Shown here: positions 26,415 through 34,791 of the stretch, in pieces
Layout: each line of letters opens with the position of its first letter
Position numbering within the stretch: the stretch's first letter is position 1
Source of the DNA: Thermoanaerobaculum aquaticum
GTDB taxonomy: Bacteria; Acidobacteriota; UBA4820
Length of the DNA: 53,540 bases
Direction: 5' to 3'
NCBI GenBank assembly: GCA_020722885.1
Contig: DYJZ01000003.1
Location: 1 to 53,540 of the forward strand
Position numbers and translations under genes: made by a program
Notes under the pieces: model-generated
Seen by the model: only the letters and a program-made list of their open reading frames with translations
What the model was told of the DNA's origin: nothing
The model's database searches: none

Positions 26415-27275
26415 ATGATGTCCAAAGTAGTTCCCAATCAGTTAAAGAGTCTGAGCGTTCCTCTAATCAAAGAGAAAAAAAACAAAAATGAAAAGATTGT
26501 TATGGTAACGGCTTACGATTACCCTTCTGCAAATATAGGTGACGAATCAGGAGTCGACATAATTCTTGTTGGAGATTCACTGGGAATGGTTATCCAGGGA
26601 AATGAAGACACTCTTTCTGTTACACTCTCTGAGATAATTTACCATACTAAAATGGTTTCAAAAGCGGTGAGAAGAGCCCTTGTTGTGGCAGATATGCCTT
26701 TTTTAAGCTATCATACAGGAGTAAAGGAAGCTATAAAAAACTGCGGGATGTGTATCAAAGAAGGAAGAGCACAGGCTGTGAAGCTTGAAGGTGGCAGGAA
26801 GCGTGCTGATTTGATAAAAAGGATTGTTGACAGTGAGATTCCTGTAATGGGACATATAGGACTTACACCTCAGTCTATTCATAAACTTGGTGGTTTTAAG
26901 GTGCAGGGGAAAGATAAATCTTCCGCTGACAGACTGATTGAAGATGCAGTTGCTCTTGAAAAGGCGGATGTCTTTTCAATTGTTCTGGAGTGTATCCCTG
27001 CTGAAGTTTCAGAAATCATAACTAAAGAGGTTAAGGTTCCAACGATTGGAATTGGTTCTGGTCCTTACTGTGACGGACAGGTTCTTGTTTTTCATGATCT
27101 TCTGGGGATCAGCGACGATCCCCTCCCCCGCTTTGTAAAAAAATACAAAAACTTAAGAAAAGAAATTACTGAAGGAATTTCTTCCTTTGCTAACGAAGTA
27201 AAAAAGGGTACTTTCCCTAAAGATGAAAATTGTTATCACATAGTTGATACTTTGAATAAAGAAAGTGCAAAATGA
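26415..27275 (+). CDS. panB: 3-methyl-2-oxobutanoate hydroxymethyltransferase
   Basis: PanB is the first committed step of pantothenate synthesis, adding a hydroxymethyl group from methylene-THF to 2-oxoisovalerate. The 286-residue TIM barrel shows IVMVTAYDYPSANIGDESGVD, ILVGDSLGMVIQG, MPFLSYHTG, VKLEGGRKRAD, VMGHIGLTPQSIHKLGGFKVQGK and PTIGIGSGPYCDGQVLVFHDLLG. The start has a GGAGAAGGGGGAA site. The stop overlaps the panC start (ATGA). panB, panC and panD are in consecutive order, giving the whole route to pantothenate apart from ketopantoate reductase (panE). Confidence 0.96.
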   Translation: MMSKVVPNQLKSLSVPLIKEKKNKNEKIVMVTAYDYPSANIGDESGVDIILVGDSLGMVIQGNEDTLSVTLSEIIYHTKMVSKAVRRALVVADMPFLSYHTGVKEAIKNCGMCIKEGRAQAVKLEGGRKRADLIKRIVDSEIPVMGHIGLTPQSIHKLGGFKVQGKDKSSADRLIEDAVALEKADVFSIVLECIPAEVSEIITKEVKVPTIGIGSGPYCDGQVLVFHDLLGISDDPLPRFVKKYKNLRKEITEGISSFANEVKKGTFPKDENCYHIVDTLNKESAK

Positions 27276-28120
27276 TAGTAGTTGAAACAGTAAAAGAAGT
27301 AAGAGAAATAATAAGAGAAAAAAAGAAAAGTGGCTTGAAGATAGGGTTTGTTCCTACAATGGGATGTCTCCATAGAGGACACGTATCTTTGCTTGATGTG
27401 GCTTCAAAGTTGTCGGATTATGTTGTTGTCTCAATTTTTGTGAACCCTATACAGTTCGGTCCAAATGAAGATTATGAAAAATATCCAAGAACATTTGAGC
27501 AGGACAAAATTATGTGTGAAAAACATAATGTTCATATGGTTTTTCATCCTTCTGTAAAGGAAATATATCCTGAAGGTTTTTCAACCTTTGTGGAAGTCGA
27601 GGGACAGATTGGAAAAGTTCTTTGTGGGGCAAAGAGAAAGGGGCACTTTCGCGGGGTTGCGACAATTGTGACAAAACTTTTTAATATTGTAGAACCAGAC
27701 ATTGCCATTTTCGGGCAAAAAGACGCCCAGCAGGCATTCATAATCAAGAAAATGGTCAAAGATATGAACATACCGATAGAAATAGTTGTTTCTGAAACGA
27801 TAAGAGAGAAAGACGGGCTTGCAATGTCAAGCCGTAACAACTATCTTTCGAAGGAGGAGAGGGCTGTAGCCCCCATCATCAAACAGGCTCTCGATGAGGC
27901 GTATTCAGCTTTTCTTAACAATGAAATAAAAGCCTCAAGTCTGAAAAAAATAGTTGAAAAAAAGATAAGTTCCTGCCCCCTTTTCAAAATAGATTATGTA
28001 GAAATTGTTGATACAGTAACATTCTTTCCAGTTGAAGAGGTAGTAAAACCTTCTTTACTTGCCGTTGCTGCTTATCTGGGAAAGACAAGATTGATTGACA
28101 ATGTTTTCTTAACAAAGTAA
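27272..28120 (+). CDS. panC: Pantothenate synthetase
   Basis: PanC joins pantoate and beta-alanine with ATP. The 282-residue protein has the nucleotidyltransferase signatures GFVPTMGCLHRGHVSLL, VVSIFVNPIQFGPNEDYEKYPRT, FRGVATIVTKLFNIV, AIFGQKDAQQA and DGLAMSSRNNYLS. It overlaps panB by four bases and is followed by panD after 21 bases. The second position of the usual MGALHxGH loop is Cys, a conservative change. The sequence is complete. Confidence 0.96.
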   Translation: MIVVETVKEVREIIREKKKSGLKIGFVPTMGCLHRGHVSLLDVASKLSDYVVVSIFVNPIQFGPNEDYEKYPRTFEQDKIMCEKHNVHMVFHPSVKEIYPEGFSTFVEVEGQIGKVLCGAKRKGHFRGVATIVTKLFNIVEPDIAIFGQKDAQQAFIIKKMVKDMNIPIEIVVSETIREKDGLAMSSRNNYLSKEERAVAPIIKQALDEAYSAFLNNEIKASSLKKIVEKKISSCPLFKIDYVEIVDTVTFFPVEEVVKPSLLAVAAYLGKTRLIDNVFLTK

Positions 28121-28141
28121 ATTACATTATGGAGTAAAACA

Positions 28142-28495
28142 ATGTTTATTGAAGTTTTAAAATCAAAGATTCACAGAGCCAAAGTTACCGATGCAAATCT
28201 TGAATATGAAGGTTCTTTTTCTATTGACAGAGAGGTTATGAGAAGTGCAAAAATTGCCCCCTTTGAGGCTGTTGAGATTTACAATGTGACAAACGGGTCA
28301 AGACTCAAAACCTATGCAATAGAAGGGAAAAAGGGGGAATTTTGTGCAAACGGAGCCGCCGCCCATTTAATAAAAAAGGGTGATATTGTTATTGTCTGTT
28401 CTTACGCCTTAATTGATAAGAAAAAAGCAAAAAAGCACAAGCCAGTCATTGTAAAAATGGATAAAAACAAAAATTCTCAAAAGAAAGGTCGCTGA
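28142..28495 (+). CDS. panD: Aspartate 1-decarboxylase (pyruvoyl enzyme)
   Basis: PanD makes beta-alanine from aspartate. The 117-residue proenzyme has LKSKIHRAKVTDANLEYEGS with the self-cleavage site Gly24-Ser25, where Ser becomes the pyruvoyl group, and VTNGSRLKTYAIEG, GAAAHLIKKGD and VIVCSYA. Cleavage in many bacteria needs the helper PanM/PanZ, not present here. The basic C-terminal tail (KKKAKKHKP) is somewhat extended. It lies two bases before the peptidase gene. Confidence 0.95.
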   Translation: MFIEVLKSKIHRAKVTDANLEYEGSFSIDREVMRSAKIAPFEAVEIYNVTNGSRLKTYAIEGKKGEFCANGAAAHLIKKGDIVIVCSYALIDKKKAKKHKPVIVKMDKNKNSQKKGR

Positions 28496-28497
28496 AA

Positions 28498-30249
28498 ATG
28501 AAAAAAGTTTTAATTTGTTTGGTTGTATTTTTGTTAACTTTTTCCTTTTATGCAGATGTTAAAGACATTTCTGACATTGACAGAGCAATTGAAAATCTTC
28601 GAAATTTCAAGAAGCTGGAGGCACAAAGGAAAGCGCTTATGGTTAATGAGATGAGAACAATTGAAAAAGCAGGTTATCAACCAAAGCAAGATATTGATAT
28701 GCTTCATTATGATTTTGATTTAAAAATAGACCCATACCAGAAATTTGTTGGAGGCGTCGTAACTCTGACATTTTCACCTACAGCTTCCATAACTTCTCTA
28801 AACTTCAGACTTCATAAAAAACTAAATCTGTTTTCAGTGCTTCTTGATGGACAAAATGTTTCCTATTCAAGAAATAAAGATGATTTAAAGGTTTCGTTTC
28901 CTGCTGCTCTTAGCGAGGGTTTAACTTACAAAATTGCTATTGAATATGGTGGAACGCCTGAGGTGACGGGCTCTCTCGGTGGAGGGATGCTTCTATCCTC
29001 TCACGAAAATGTTCCTTCTGCGACAACTCTTTCGGAGCCCTTTGAAGCTTACGCATGGATCCCCATTATTGATGAGGTTTCTGACAAATTTACAGCAAAT
29101 ATTAACCTGACCGTTCCTTCTGATATGGTTGGTGCAACAAACGGCGTTCTTGTTGAAACATTGACCAACACTGACGGAACAAAAACTTACAAATGGGTGG
29201 AAAATTGCCCAATATCTGCATATCTTATTAGTGCAAATGTAACAAACTACGCATACTTTGAAGATAGCTACACTTCAATTGATGGAACAAAGACAATGCC
29301 TCTTTCATATTATGTATATCCCGAACATCTTTCGGATGCTCAGGTTTTCTTTAGTGATGTTCCTCAAATGATAGCCCTTTATGCAAATTATGTTGGAGAA
29401 TATCCCTTTATAAATGAAAAATACGGAATGGTAGAATTTCCCTGGGGCGGCGGTATGGAACACCAGACCCTTACGAGCATTGGAGAATACTTTGTAGGCT
29501 ACGATTATTACTACAACAATTTGATTTATGCCCATGAATTATCACACCAGTGGTTTGGAGATGAAGTGACCTTGGGCACATGGCATGACATATGGCTGAA
29601 CGAGGGCTTTGCAACATATTTTGAAATTTTGTGGATGGTTTATGAATACAGCAATTATGGACTTACAGTTAGCAATGTTTTAAACAATTACTACGATGAC
29701 CACAATGTGAACGGCTATATGAAGGGTTCTGTTTATGTTTATAATGAAGATAAACCCTTTAATGATACTGGAGCAGTTTACGATAAGGGAGCATGGGTTT
29801 TGCATATGCTTTCACATGTTATGGGAGAGGATAAATTCTGGAACGCCATAAAAACATACAGGCAGAGGTACTCCTTTTCAAATGCAGTAACTGCAGATTT
29901 TCAGAAAGTCTGTGAAGAGTCTTATGGTTCTTCACTGCAATGGTTTTTTGATGAGTGGGTATACACAAAGAAAAGACCTGTTTACTCCTATTCCTATTCG
30001 CAGGATGGAAACACTCTTAATTTGAGAATAACTCAAAAACAAAAACACAAAATTAAAGGAAGAACAGAAAAAAGGGATGTCTATATTATGCCTGTAGACA
30101 TTACGCTTTATTACGAAGACGGTACCTCTGAAACAGTAGTTGTAGAAAACGATGAGAGAGATCAGCAGTTTTCTATAACCGTTCCAAAGACTGTAACAAA
30201 TCTCGAATTTGACAAAGAAGGTTATATTTTGAAAGTCATTAAAAATTAA
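28498..30249 (+). CDS. Secreted M1-family metallopeptidase
   Basis: This is an aminopeptidase-N-like zinc peptidase of 583 residues with a signal peptide (about 1-19), so exported. The N-terminal beta domain (about 60-240) leads to the exopeptidase motif GGGMEHQT (GxMEN type with His for Asn, common in bacterial members). The zinc site is H346-E347-LSH350 with the third ligand E369 in NEGFATYFE. The catalytic Tyr region is present downstream (GAVYDKGAWVLHML). It is shorter than 850-residue aminopeptidases and lacks the large C-terminal helical domain, as in the 600-residue LTA4H/short M1 group. It starts two bases after panD, probably coupled. It likely degrades peptides outside the cytoplasm. 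Confidence 0.92.
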   Translation: MKKVLICLVVFLLTFSFYADVKDISDIDRAIENLRNFKKLEAQRKALMVNEMRTIEKAGYQPKQDIDMLHYDFDLKIDPYQKFVGGVVTLTFSPTASITSLNFRLHKKLNLFSVLLDGQNVSYSRNKDDLKVSFPAALSEGLTYKIAIEYGGTPEVTGSLGGGMLLSSHENVPSATTLSEPFEAYAWIPIIDEVSDKFTANINLTVPSDMVGATNGVLVETLTNTDGTKTYKWVENCPISAYLISANVTNYAYFEDSYTSIDGTKTMPLSYYVYPEHLSDAQVFFSDVPQMIALYANYVGEYPFINEKYGMVEFPWGGGMEHQTLTSIGEYFVGYDYYYNNLIYAHELSHQWFGDEVTLGTWHDIWLNEGFATYFEILWMVYEYSNYGLTVSNVLNNYYDDHNVNGYMKGSVYVYNEDKPFNDTGAVYDKGAWVLHMLSHVMGEDKFWNAIKTYRQRYSFSNAVTADFQKVCEESYGSSLQWFFDEWVYTKKRPVYSYSYSQDGNTLNLRITQKQKHKIKGRTEKRDVYIMPVDITLYYEDGTSETVVVENDERDQQFSITVPKTVTNLEFDKEGYILKVIKN

Positions 30250-30301
30250 CACTTGATTTTTTTGTTAGAATTGTTGTAGCCTTTATATGAGGAGAAAAAC
30301 T

Positions 30302-31399
30302 ATGAGTGATGAGAGAGAGGGGAAAAAAGAGGAACTTCCAAGTTTTGAATCGCTCTATGTTGGGCGGTTTAAAATAGATAAAAACTTGAGGGTTGTTGAC
30401 ATTTCAGATGAGTCTGCCAGAATTCTCAACTGCACTGCAGCAGACTTAATTTCAAAAGAATTTACTGCTGATTTTGGACCAGGCAAAAATCTTTTTGAAG
30501 ATTTTTTAGAAGGAAAAGTCCAGATTTGCGAATGTAAAATGGTAGACGGAACTTCCTGCAATATGTGTTTTAGAATTAAAGAGAGTTCTAATGGAAAAGG
30601 ATTTGATGTTGTCTTTGCAAAGGAGTGCCCTCCTTTTGAATGCCACGATGGAGAAAGTCTTCATTACAGGGAACTTCTTGTAAAATCCAGAGACCTTGAA
30701 AATCACGCCCTTTTTTTGGAAAATCTCTTTGCTAATATTGGTTACGATTTAAAAACTCCTCTCGGAATCATTTTAGGCTACTGTGAATTGCTTATTAAAT
30801 CAAAAGCATCCGCATCGGGTTCCGTTGATACTGAAAGGGCTTTGAGAACGATATACAGGAATTGCGCATGGATTGCTGATATAGTTGAAAAACTTGAATT
30901 GCTTGTCTCTCTTGTAAAAAGAGGCAAAGGCGAAAATAAGATTTGGTTGGATATTAAGATGTATCTTCAGGAAACTATCTCAAGGCATACAAGAACCTCT
31001 TTTGCGAAGATGACAAGAATTGAAACAGATAAAATAGATGATATAAAGATACTTGCCTCGCCGACGCTTATTTCTCTTCTTTTTGACGAAATCATAAAGA
31101 ATGCCGTTCAATTCTCGAGGAAGGGAAAAGAAATTGTAATCAACCTTATAAGAACTGATGAAAAAGTTAAACTCACCGTTGAAATTGCGTCCCTTGAAGA
31201 AGAAATACCTCCTTTGAATCATTTTATTGAAAGACTATTTCCATACACTTATGACCCCAAAAAAGATGATTATTCAACCAAGGTTGAATGTCTTGGGCTT
31301 GGTGCTGTCAAATATCTCGCCCACTTAAACGATTTTTCTTTTGAAGTCAAAAGAAAAGCCACGGGAAGTGAGGTAATGATTCTTGAAAGGAAGGTTTGA
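30302..31399 (+). CDS. Histidine-kinase-like protein lacking the phospho-acceptor His
   Basis: This is a soluble protein of 365 residues. A PAS-like domain (about 16-108) reads VGRFKIDKNLRVVDISDESARILNC. It has six cysteines in CEC-x7-CNMC and two further singles (C109, C114). The dimerisation helix reads LFANIGYDLKTPLGIILGYCELL: the H-box histidine is Tyr148. The ATPase-like part keeps an N-box-like FDEIIKNAVQFS and a CLGLGAVKYLAHLN helix, but no DxGxG (G1) motif is visible. It is therefore probably a pseudokinase sensor or scaffold, possibly sensing metal or redox state through the cysteines (inference). The ATG at 30302 has GAGGAG upstream. No response regulator is adjacent. The 3' side is the long repeat. 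Confidence 0.75.
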   Translation: MSDEREGKKEELPSFESLYVGRFKIDKNLRVVDISDESARILNCTAADLISKEFTADFGPGKNLFEDFLEGKVQICECKMVDGTSCNMCFRIKESSNGKGFDVVFAKECPPFECHDGESLHYRELLVKSRDLENHALFLENLFANIGYDLKTPLGIILGYCELLIKSKASASGSVDTERALRTIYRNCAWIADIVEKLELLVSLVKRGKGENKIWLDIKMYLQETISRHTRTSFAKMTRIETDKIDDIKILASPTLISLLFDEIIKNAVQFSRKGKEIVINLIRTDEKVKLTVEIASLEEEIPPLNHFIERLFPYTYDPKKDDYSTKVECLGLGAVKYLAHLNDFSFEVKRKATGSEVMILERKV

Positions 31400-31417
31400 C
31401 CTTTTTTACCTGTAAAG

Positions 31418-32037
31418 CACATCTGTCCAAAATAAATTTTGACAGAACCATATAAGAAGTCAAGAAAAAAAATGTCAAGACTATTTAGAAATACTCCGTT
31501 GTGAGTGCTCACTAACCGTGTCATTGCGAGCCCTCTCTAAAATTGTCATGCGAGTGCTCCTTCGTAGCTTCCTTCCGCGAGGCAATCTTCCTCTTCCCAA
31601 ACAAAGGAAGATCACTTCGTTTGTAAAAGCCTCGAAACATCCCTCGTGATGACAGTTAATTGTTATTAACGCAGTCATTGCGAGTGCTCCTTCGAAGGAA
31701 AGCCCCCCGAAGCAATCTTCCTCTTGCTCACAAAGCTGAAACGGAAAGCCTTAGAGGAGTGGTTCAATAGAGGTTTGCAAAAATATTTTAATCTTTTTGC
31801 GGTTTTTCCACTGCCATTTTAGAGAACATTATCATATAGCTTTGACAGGGAACTTATGAACCATCAAACCCGAAACCTATCACTCGAGCCTTTTAGAGAA
31901 CTAATTGGACAGCATAATGACATATACAGGCATAAAAACAGTGAGCCTCATTTTCAAGCCTTCCTAAAAGCCGCCCAGAATCCTCAATTTCTCAGGATTC
32001 CGTTTCCGCTTTCAAATTATCCTCGATAGCAGTGCTG
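31418..32037 (+). repeat. Long composite dispersed repeat, copy 2
   Basis: It has the same order as copy 1: CACATCTGTCC, TTTTGACAGAACCAT, TGTCAAGACTATTTAGAAATACTCCG and CATTGCGAG units, with an extra stretch of about 180 bases (31550-31730) of further units. From about 31730 comes the 300-base block shared with copy 1. The extra stretch is an inverted match to 39590-39690. Like copy 1 it ends a few bases before the stop codon of a convergent minus-strand gene. No intact gene lies in it. Confidence 0.85.
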
Positions 32038-32045
32038 TAACAAGT

Positions 32046-32384
32046 TTATTCAAACTTTCCGAAAAAATTAGAGATGTCAAAATAGACTTTTAATTCCCTG
32101 CCATCTTCAGTTTTTATGGTAATTATGTCGTATGGCTTATTACCCTCAAATACTAAACTTTGTCCCAGCTTTTGGCAACCAGGGTATTTCTTTTCAAGAT
32201 AAGCATACTCCCAATCAATCCCTTTAAATTCAGTTGTTTCTGGAACCACCACTGCATTTTCAAAGGAACTTCCTTCTTCACTAACACTTGCATCACCTGT
32301 AATTGAAGGGATTTTTCTTGTTGCGCAGGAAAAAATAGAAAGTAAAAGCAAAAAGAGCACTGACAATAAAAAAGATTTTTTCAT
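32046..32384 (-). CDS. Small lipoprotein of unknown function
   Basis: This is a 112-residue protein with a lipoprotein signal peptide (KKSFLLSVLFLLLLSIFSC, lipid-anchored Cys at about 20). An unstructured Ser/Glu-rich stretch follows, then a small domain with EYAYLEKKYPGCQKLGQSLVFEG and YDIITIKTEDGRELKVYFDIS, which looks like a short beta domain. I recognise no named family. It follows the deacetylase gene by 11 bases, so is probably the last gene of the minus-strand ABC-patatin-deacetylase set. Its stop is nine bases from the long repeat. Confidence 0.7.
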   Translation of the reverse strand: MKKSFLLSVLFLLLLSIFSCATRKIPSITGDASVSEEGSSFENAVVVPETTEFKGIDWEYAYLEKKYPGCQKLGQSLVFEGNKPYDIITIKTEDGRELKVYFDISNFFGKFE

Positions 32385-32395
32385 CGTTATTCTCC

Positions 32396-33817
32396 TTAGT
32401 TTATTTCACTTTTCTGTTTAGCCCACATCGTATTTTCTATTGTAATAAAAGAGTAACCTTTTTCCCGCAATTTTTCTATAAGATCTTTTAAAATTGTATC
32501 TGCCCTCAACTCCCCTTCCCTTTCAGAACCGAGATGCATAAGGATAATACCACCATCAAGAGACTTTTCCCCTTTTTCAGCCTCTTTCAGAACTCTCATT
32601 AGTATTTCTCTCGGCTCCCTAAAAAGAGGATCTGATTTATCAGCCACCCAGTCAAGGGTGTCAAGTTTTGGTGTCCAGTGAACATGTCTGAACCCTGCCT
32701 CGTAAGCCCATTTTAAGATCTCGGAATTTTTTTCTCCAAAAGGAGCCCTCCAGTAGGGAGACATCTTTTTTCCTGTTACCGATTCGTAAAGGGCTTCTGC
32801 TTTTTTAAGTTGTTCAATTACCGTCTCTTTTTTAACTCCAGGAAGAGTCGCCTGCTTTTGGTTAAAACTGTATGTTGTAAGATGGGGATGGCTATATGTG
32901 TGGTTTCCTATAACATTTCCTGCCGATGCAAGTTTTCGTACTTTTTCAGGGTATCTTCTAATGTATTCCCCCGTCAAAAAAATTGTTGCTTTTACATTTG
33001 ATTCTTCAAGCGTTTGGATTATACTGTCTGTGGCATTGTCGTTGCTCCCACCATCAAAAGTTAAAAGGATTGTCTTTTTTCCTTCTTTTGCCTGTTTAAT
33101 ATCGAGGAATGAAGAAAGAACGGGACTGAAGAAAGGCTCTTCCCTTTCAGGAATTCCAAAAATTGATGGATTTGCGATTAGCTGGACTGTTACTGCTTTT
33201 GAATATGCGTTGTTGCCATAATTATCAAAATATCTTACCTGTAAAATACTCTTTTTTTCTTTAAGTGGAACTTTTTCAAAAACGAATTTTCCATCGTGGC
33301 TAAAGACAGCATCAACCCTCTCTGAATTAACATATAAACCAACCATAGATTCTTTTGGGGCAATTCCTGAAACCATAATTTCGCTTTCATTTACTGAGCT
33401 GTTTTCGGAGGGATATTCAATCTCAATTGACGATGGAGAGGACCAGTCAGGTGTAGCATTTTTATTACCCTTTTTGATTTCTGGCGCTAAGGATTTTATT
33501 TCTTTTTCATCAATTGATTCAATCCATTGTCTGTAAAGGAAAAAGGAAAGCAAAATAAAAAAGATAAGAACTGGATAAAAGACCATTCTAAAGGCATAAA
33601 ACTTACCTTTTTTCTTTATAAAATCACTAACTTTTTCCTGCATATCCTTTTTCTTAAAATCATTGAAGCATTTCTGAGAACAAAAAATGTGACCTTCTAA
33701 CCTTATCTGGCACTTTGGACAAATGTATTTTTTGCAGTTGAAACACCTTCTCTTTGCCTCAGAAAGTGGATGTTTATAGCAGGTGTGTATTTGCCTGATT
33801 TTTTCTTTTGAAGACAC
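32396..33817 (-). CDS. Membrane-anchored polysaccharide deacetylase with N-terminal zinc finger
   Basis: The 473-residue protein has an unusual order: a cytosolic B-box-like zinc module (residues 11-50; C13, H16, C25, C28, C33, C36, H43, C46, C50), one transmembrane helix (about 76-95), a beta-sandwich resembling a glucodextranase-like domain (about 127-210; VNESEIMVSGIAPKESMVGLYV) and a NodB deacetylase domain (about 240-470). The NodB motifs are TFDGGSND (the usual second Asp is Gly), GNHTYSHPHL, YWRAPFGE, DTLDW and ILMHLGS. Metal ligands His-x3-His are present. It probably removes acetyl groups from peptidoglycan or other glycans outside the cytoplasm. Its start overlaps the patatin stop by one base. 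Confidence 0.85.
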   Translation of the reverse strand: MSSKEKIRQIHTCYKHPLSEAKRRCFNCKKYICPKCQIRLEGHIFCSQKCFNDFKKKDMQEKVSDFIKKKGKFYAFRMVFYPVLIFFILLSFFLYRQWIESIDEKEIKSLAPEIKKGNKNATPDWSSPSSIEIEYPSENSSVNESEIMVSGIAPKESMVGLYVNSERVDAVFSHDGKFVFEKVPLKEKKSILQVRYFDNYGNNAYSKAVTVQLIANPSIFGIPEREEPFFSPVLSSFLDIKQAKEGKKTILLTFDGGSNDNATDSIIQTLEESNVKATIFLTGEYIRRYPEKVRKLASAGNVIGNHTYSHPHLTTYSFNQKQATLPGVKKETVIEQLKKAEALYESVTGKKMSPYWRAPFGEKNSEILKWAYEAGFRHVHWTPKLDTLDWVADKSDPLFREPREILMRVLKEAEKGEKSLDGGIILMHLGSEREGELRADTILKDLIEKLREKGYSFITIENTMWAKQKSEIN

Positions 33818-34791
33818 TATTTAAGTTCCTCTTTTTTCAGGTCTATTGACCATTTTCTACCAAAAATATTCCAGAAGACTTTTTTTAATCTGGCTAAAAA
33901 TATCTTTTTTCGTATTTCAGAAATTTTTTCTCCTGCAACAGAAAATCCTTTTTCAAAAAAAACATCAATTTTGTCAAATTCTGTCCAGTGTAGTTCCTCA
34001 AGTTGCGGTTTGACTATAACATCTGCAAACCTCAACTGATACATTTTAGCCGTCTCAGCAAGAATCATTGTGGCTCTTATCTGGCTTTTGCTTCCAGAAA
34101 CTTTTTCATCCTCCTTTAGAGGAGGAACTATTGAAGAGACATCAACAGCGATAACCACATCAGCACCTAATTTAAAAGCATCTTCAACGGGAATCTGATT
34201 GACATAACCACCGTCAATCAATATTTTGCCCTCTATTTTTACTGACGGGAAAATTCCTGCTATCGCTATACTTGCTTTTACCGCGTCAGAAATTTTTCCA
34301 TCTGTAATTATGACCTTTTTTGCATTGTTAAGATCTGAAGCAATAATTGCAAGCTTTACTGGCAGTTCTTCTAAACATTTGTCTCCAAAAAGAGATTCTA
34401 TGCTTTTTTCAACTTTCTCTCTCGGAATGTAACTCTCCGTTGTTGCTGTTTTAATCGCAAAACTTCCAAGAAGAAAAATCCTTTTTATTTTTTTAAGAAA
34501 TCCAGGTTTAGTTTCGGTTGAAACCATCATATTCCTTACTTTTTCAAAATATTTATGGTCAAACCCCTCTGAAGAAAAAAAATTGGAAAGTGTTGAGTAG
34601 GTCAAAAGAGCACTTTTATTCATACAATAAACTGCTCCAACAAGCGCTCCTATTGATGTTCCTACAATCATATCAATTTTGATGCCCTCTTTTTCAAGAA
34701 ATGCAAGAACTCCAAGATGGGCAAGCCCTCTTGCTCCTCCTCCTCCAAGAGCAAGGGCGACATTTGGCCTAAAAAATTTTCTATTAGCCAT
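33817..34791 (-). CDS. Patatin-like phospholipase (RssA type)
   Basis: This is a 324-residue lipid acyl hydrolase with a Ser-Asp dyad. The oxyanion loop is ALGGGGARGLAHLG, the nucleophile elbow GTSIG puts Ser at about residue 46, and the catalytic Asp lies in LIDGGYVNQIPVEDA (about 194). No signal peptide is seen; the C-terminal third is basic and may associate with membrane. It overlaps the ABC ATPase gene by eight bases and abuts the deacetylase, suggesting an envelope-related operon. Substrate unknown. Confidence 0.9.
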   Translation of the reverse strand: MANRKFFRPNVALALGGGGARGLAHLGVLAFLEKEGIKIDMIVGTSIGALVGAVYCMNKSALLTYSTLSNFFSSEGFDHKYFEKVRNMMVSTETKPGFLKKIKRIFLLGSFAIKTATTESYIPREKVEKSIESLFGDKCLEELPVKLAIIASDLNNAKKVIITDGKISDAVKASIAIAGIFPSVKIEGKILIDGGYVNQIPVEDAFKLGADVVIAVDVSSIVPPLKEDEKVSGSKSQIRATMILAETAKMYQLRFADVIVKPQLEELHWTEFDKIDVFFEKGFSVAGEKISEIRKKIFLARLKKVFWNIFGRKWSIDLKKEELK

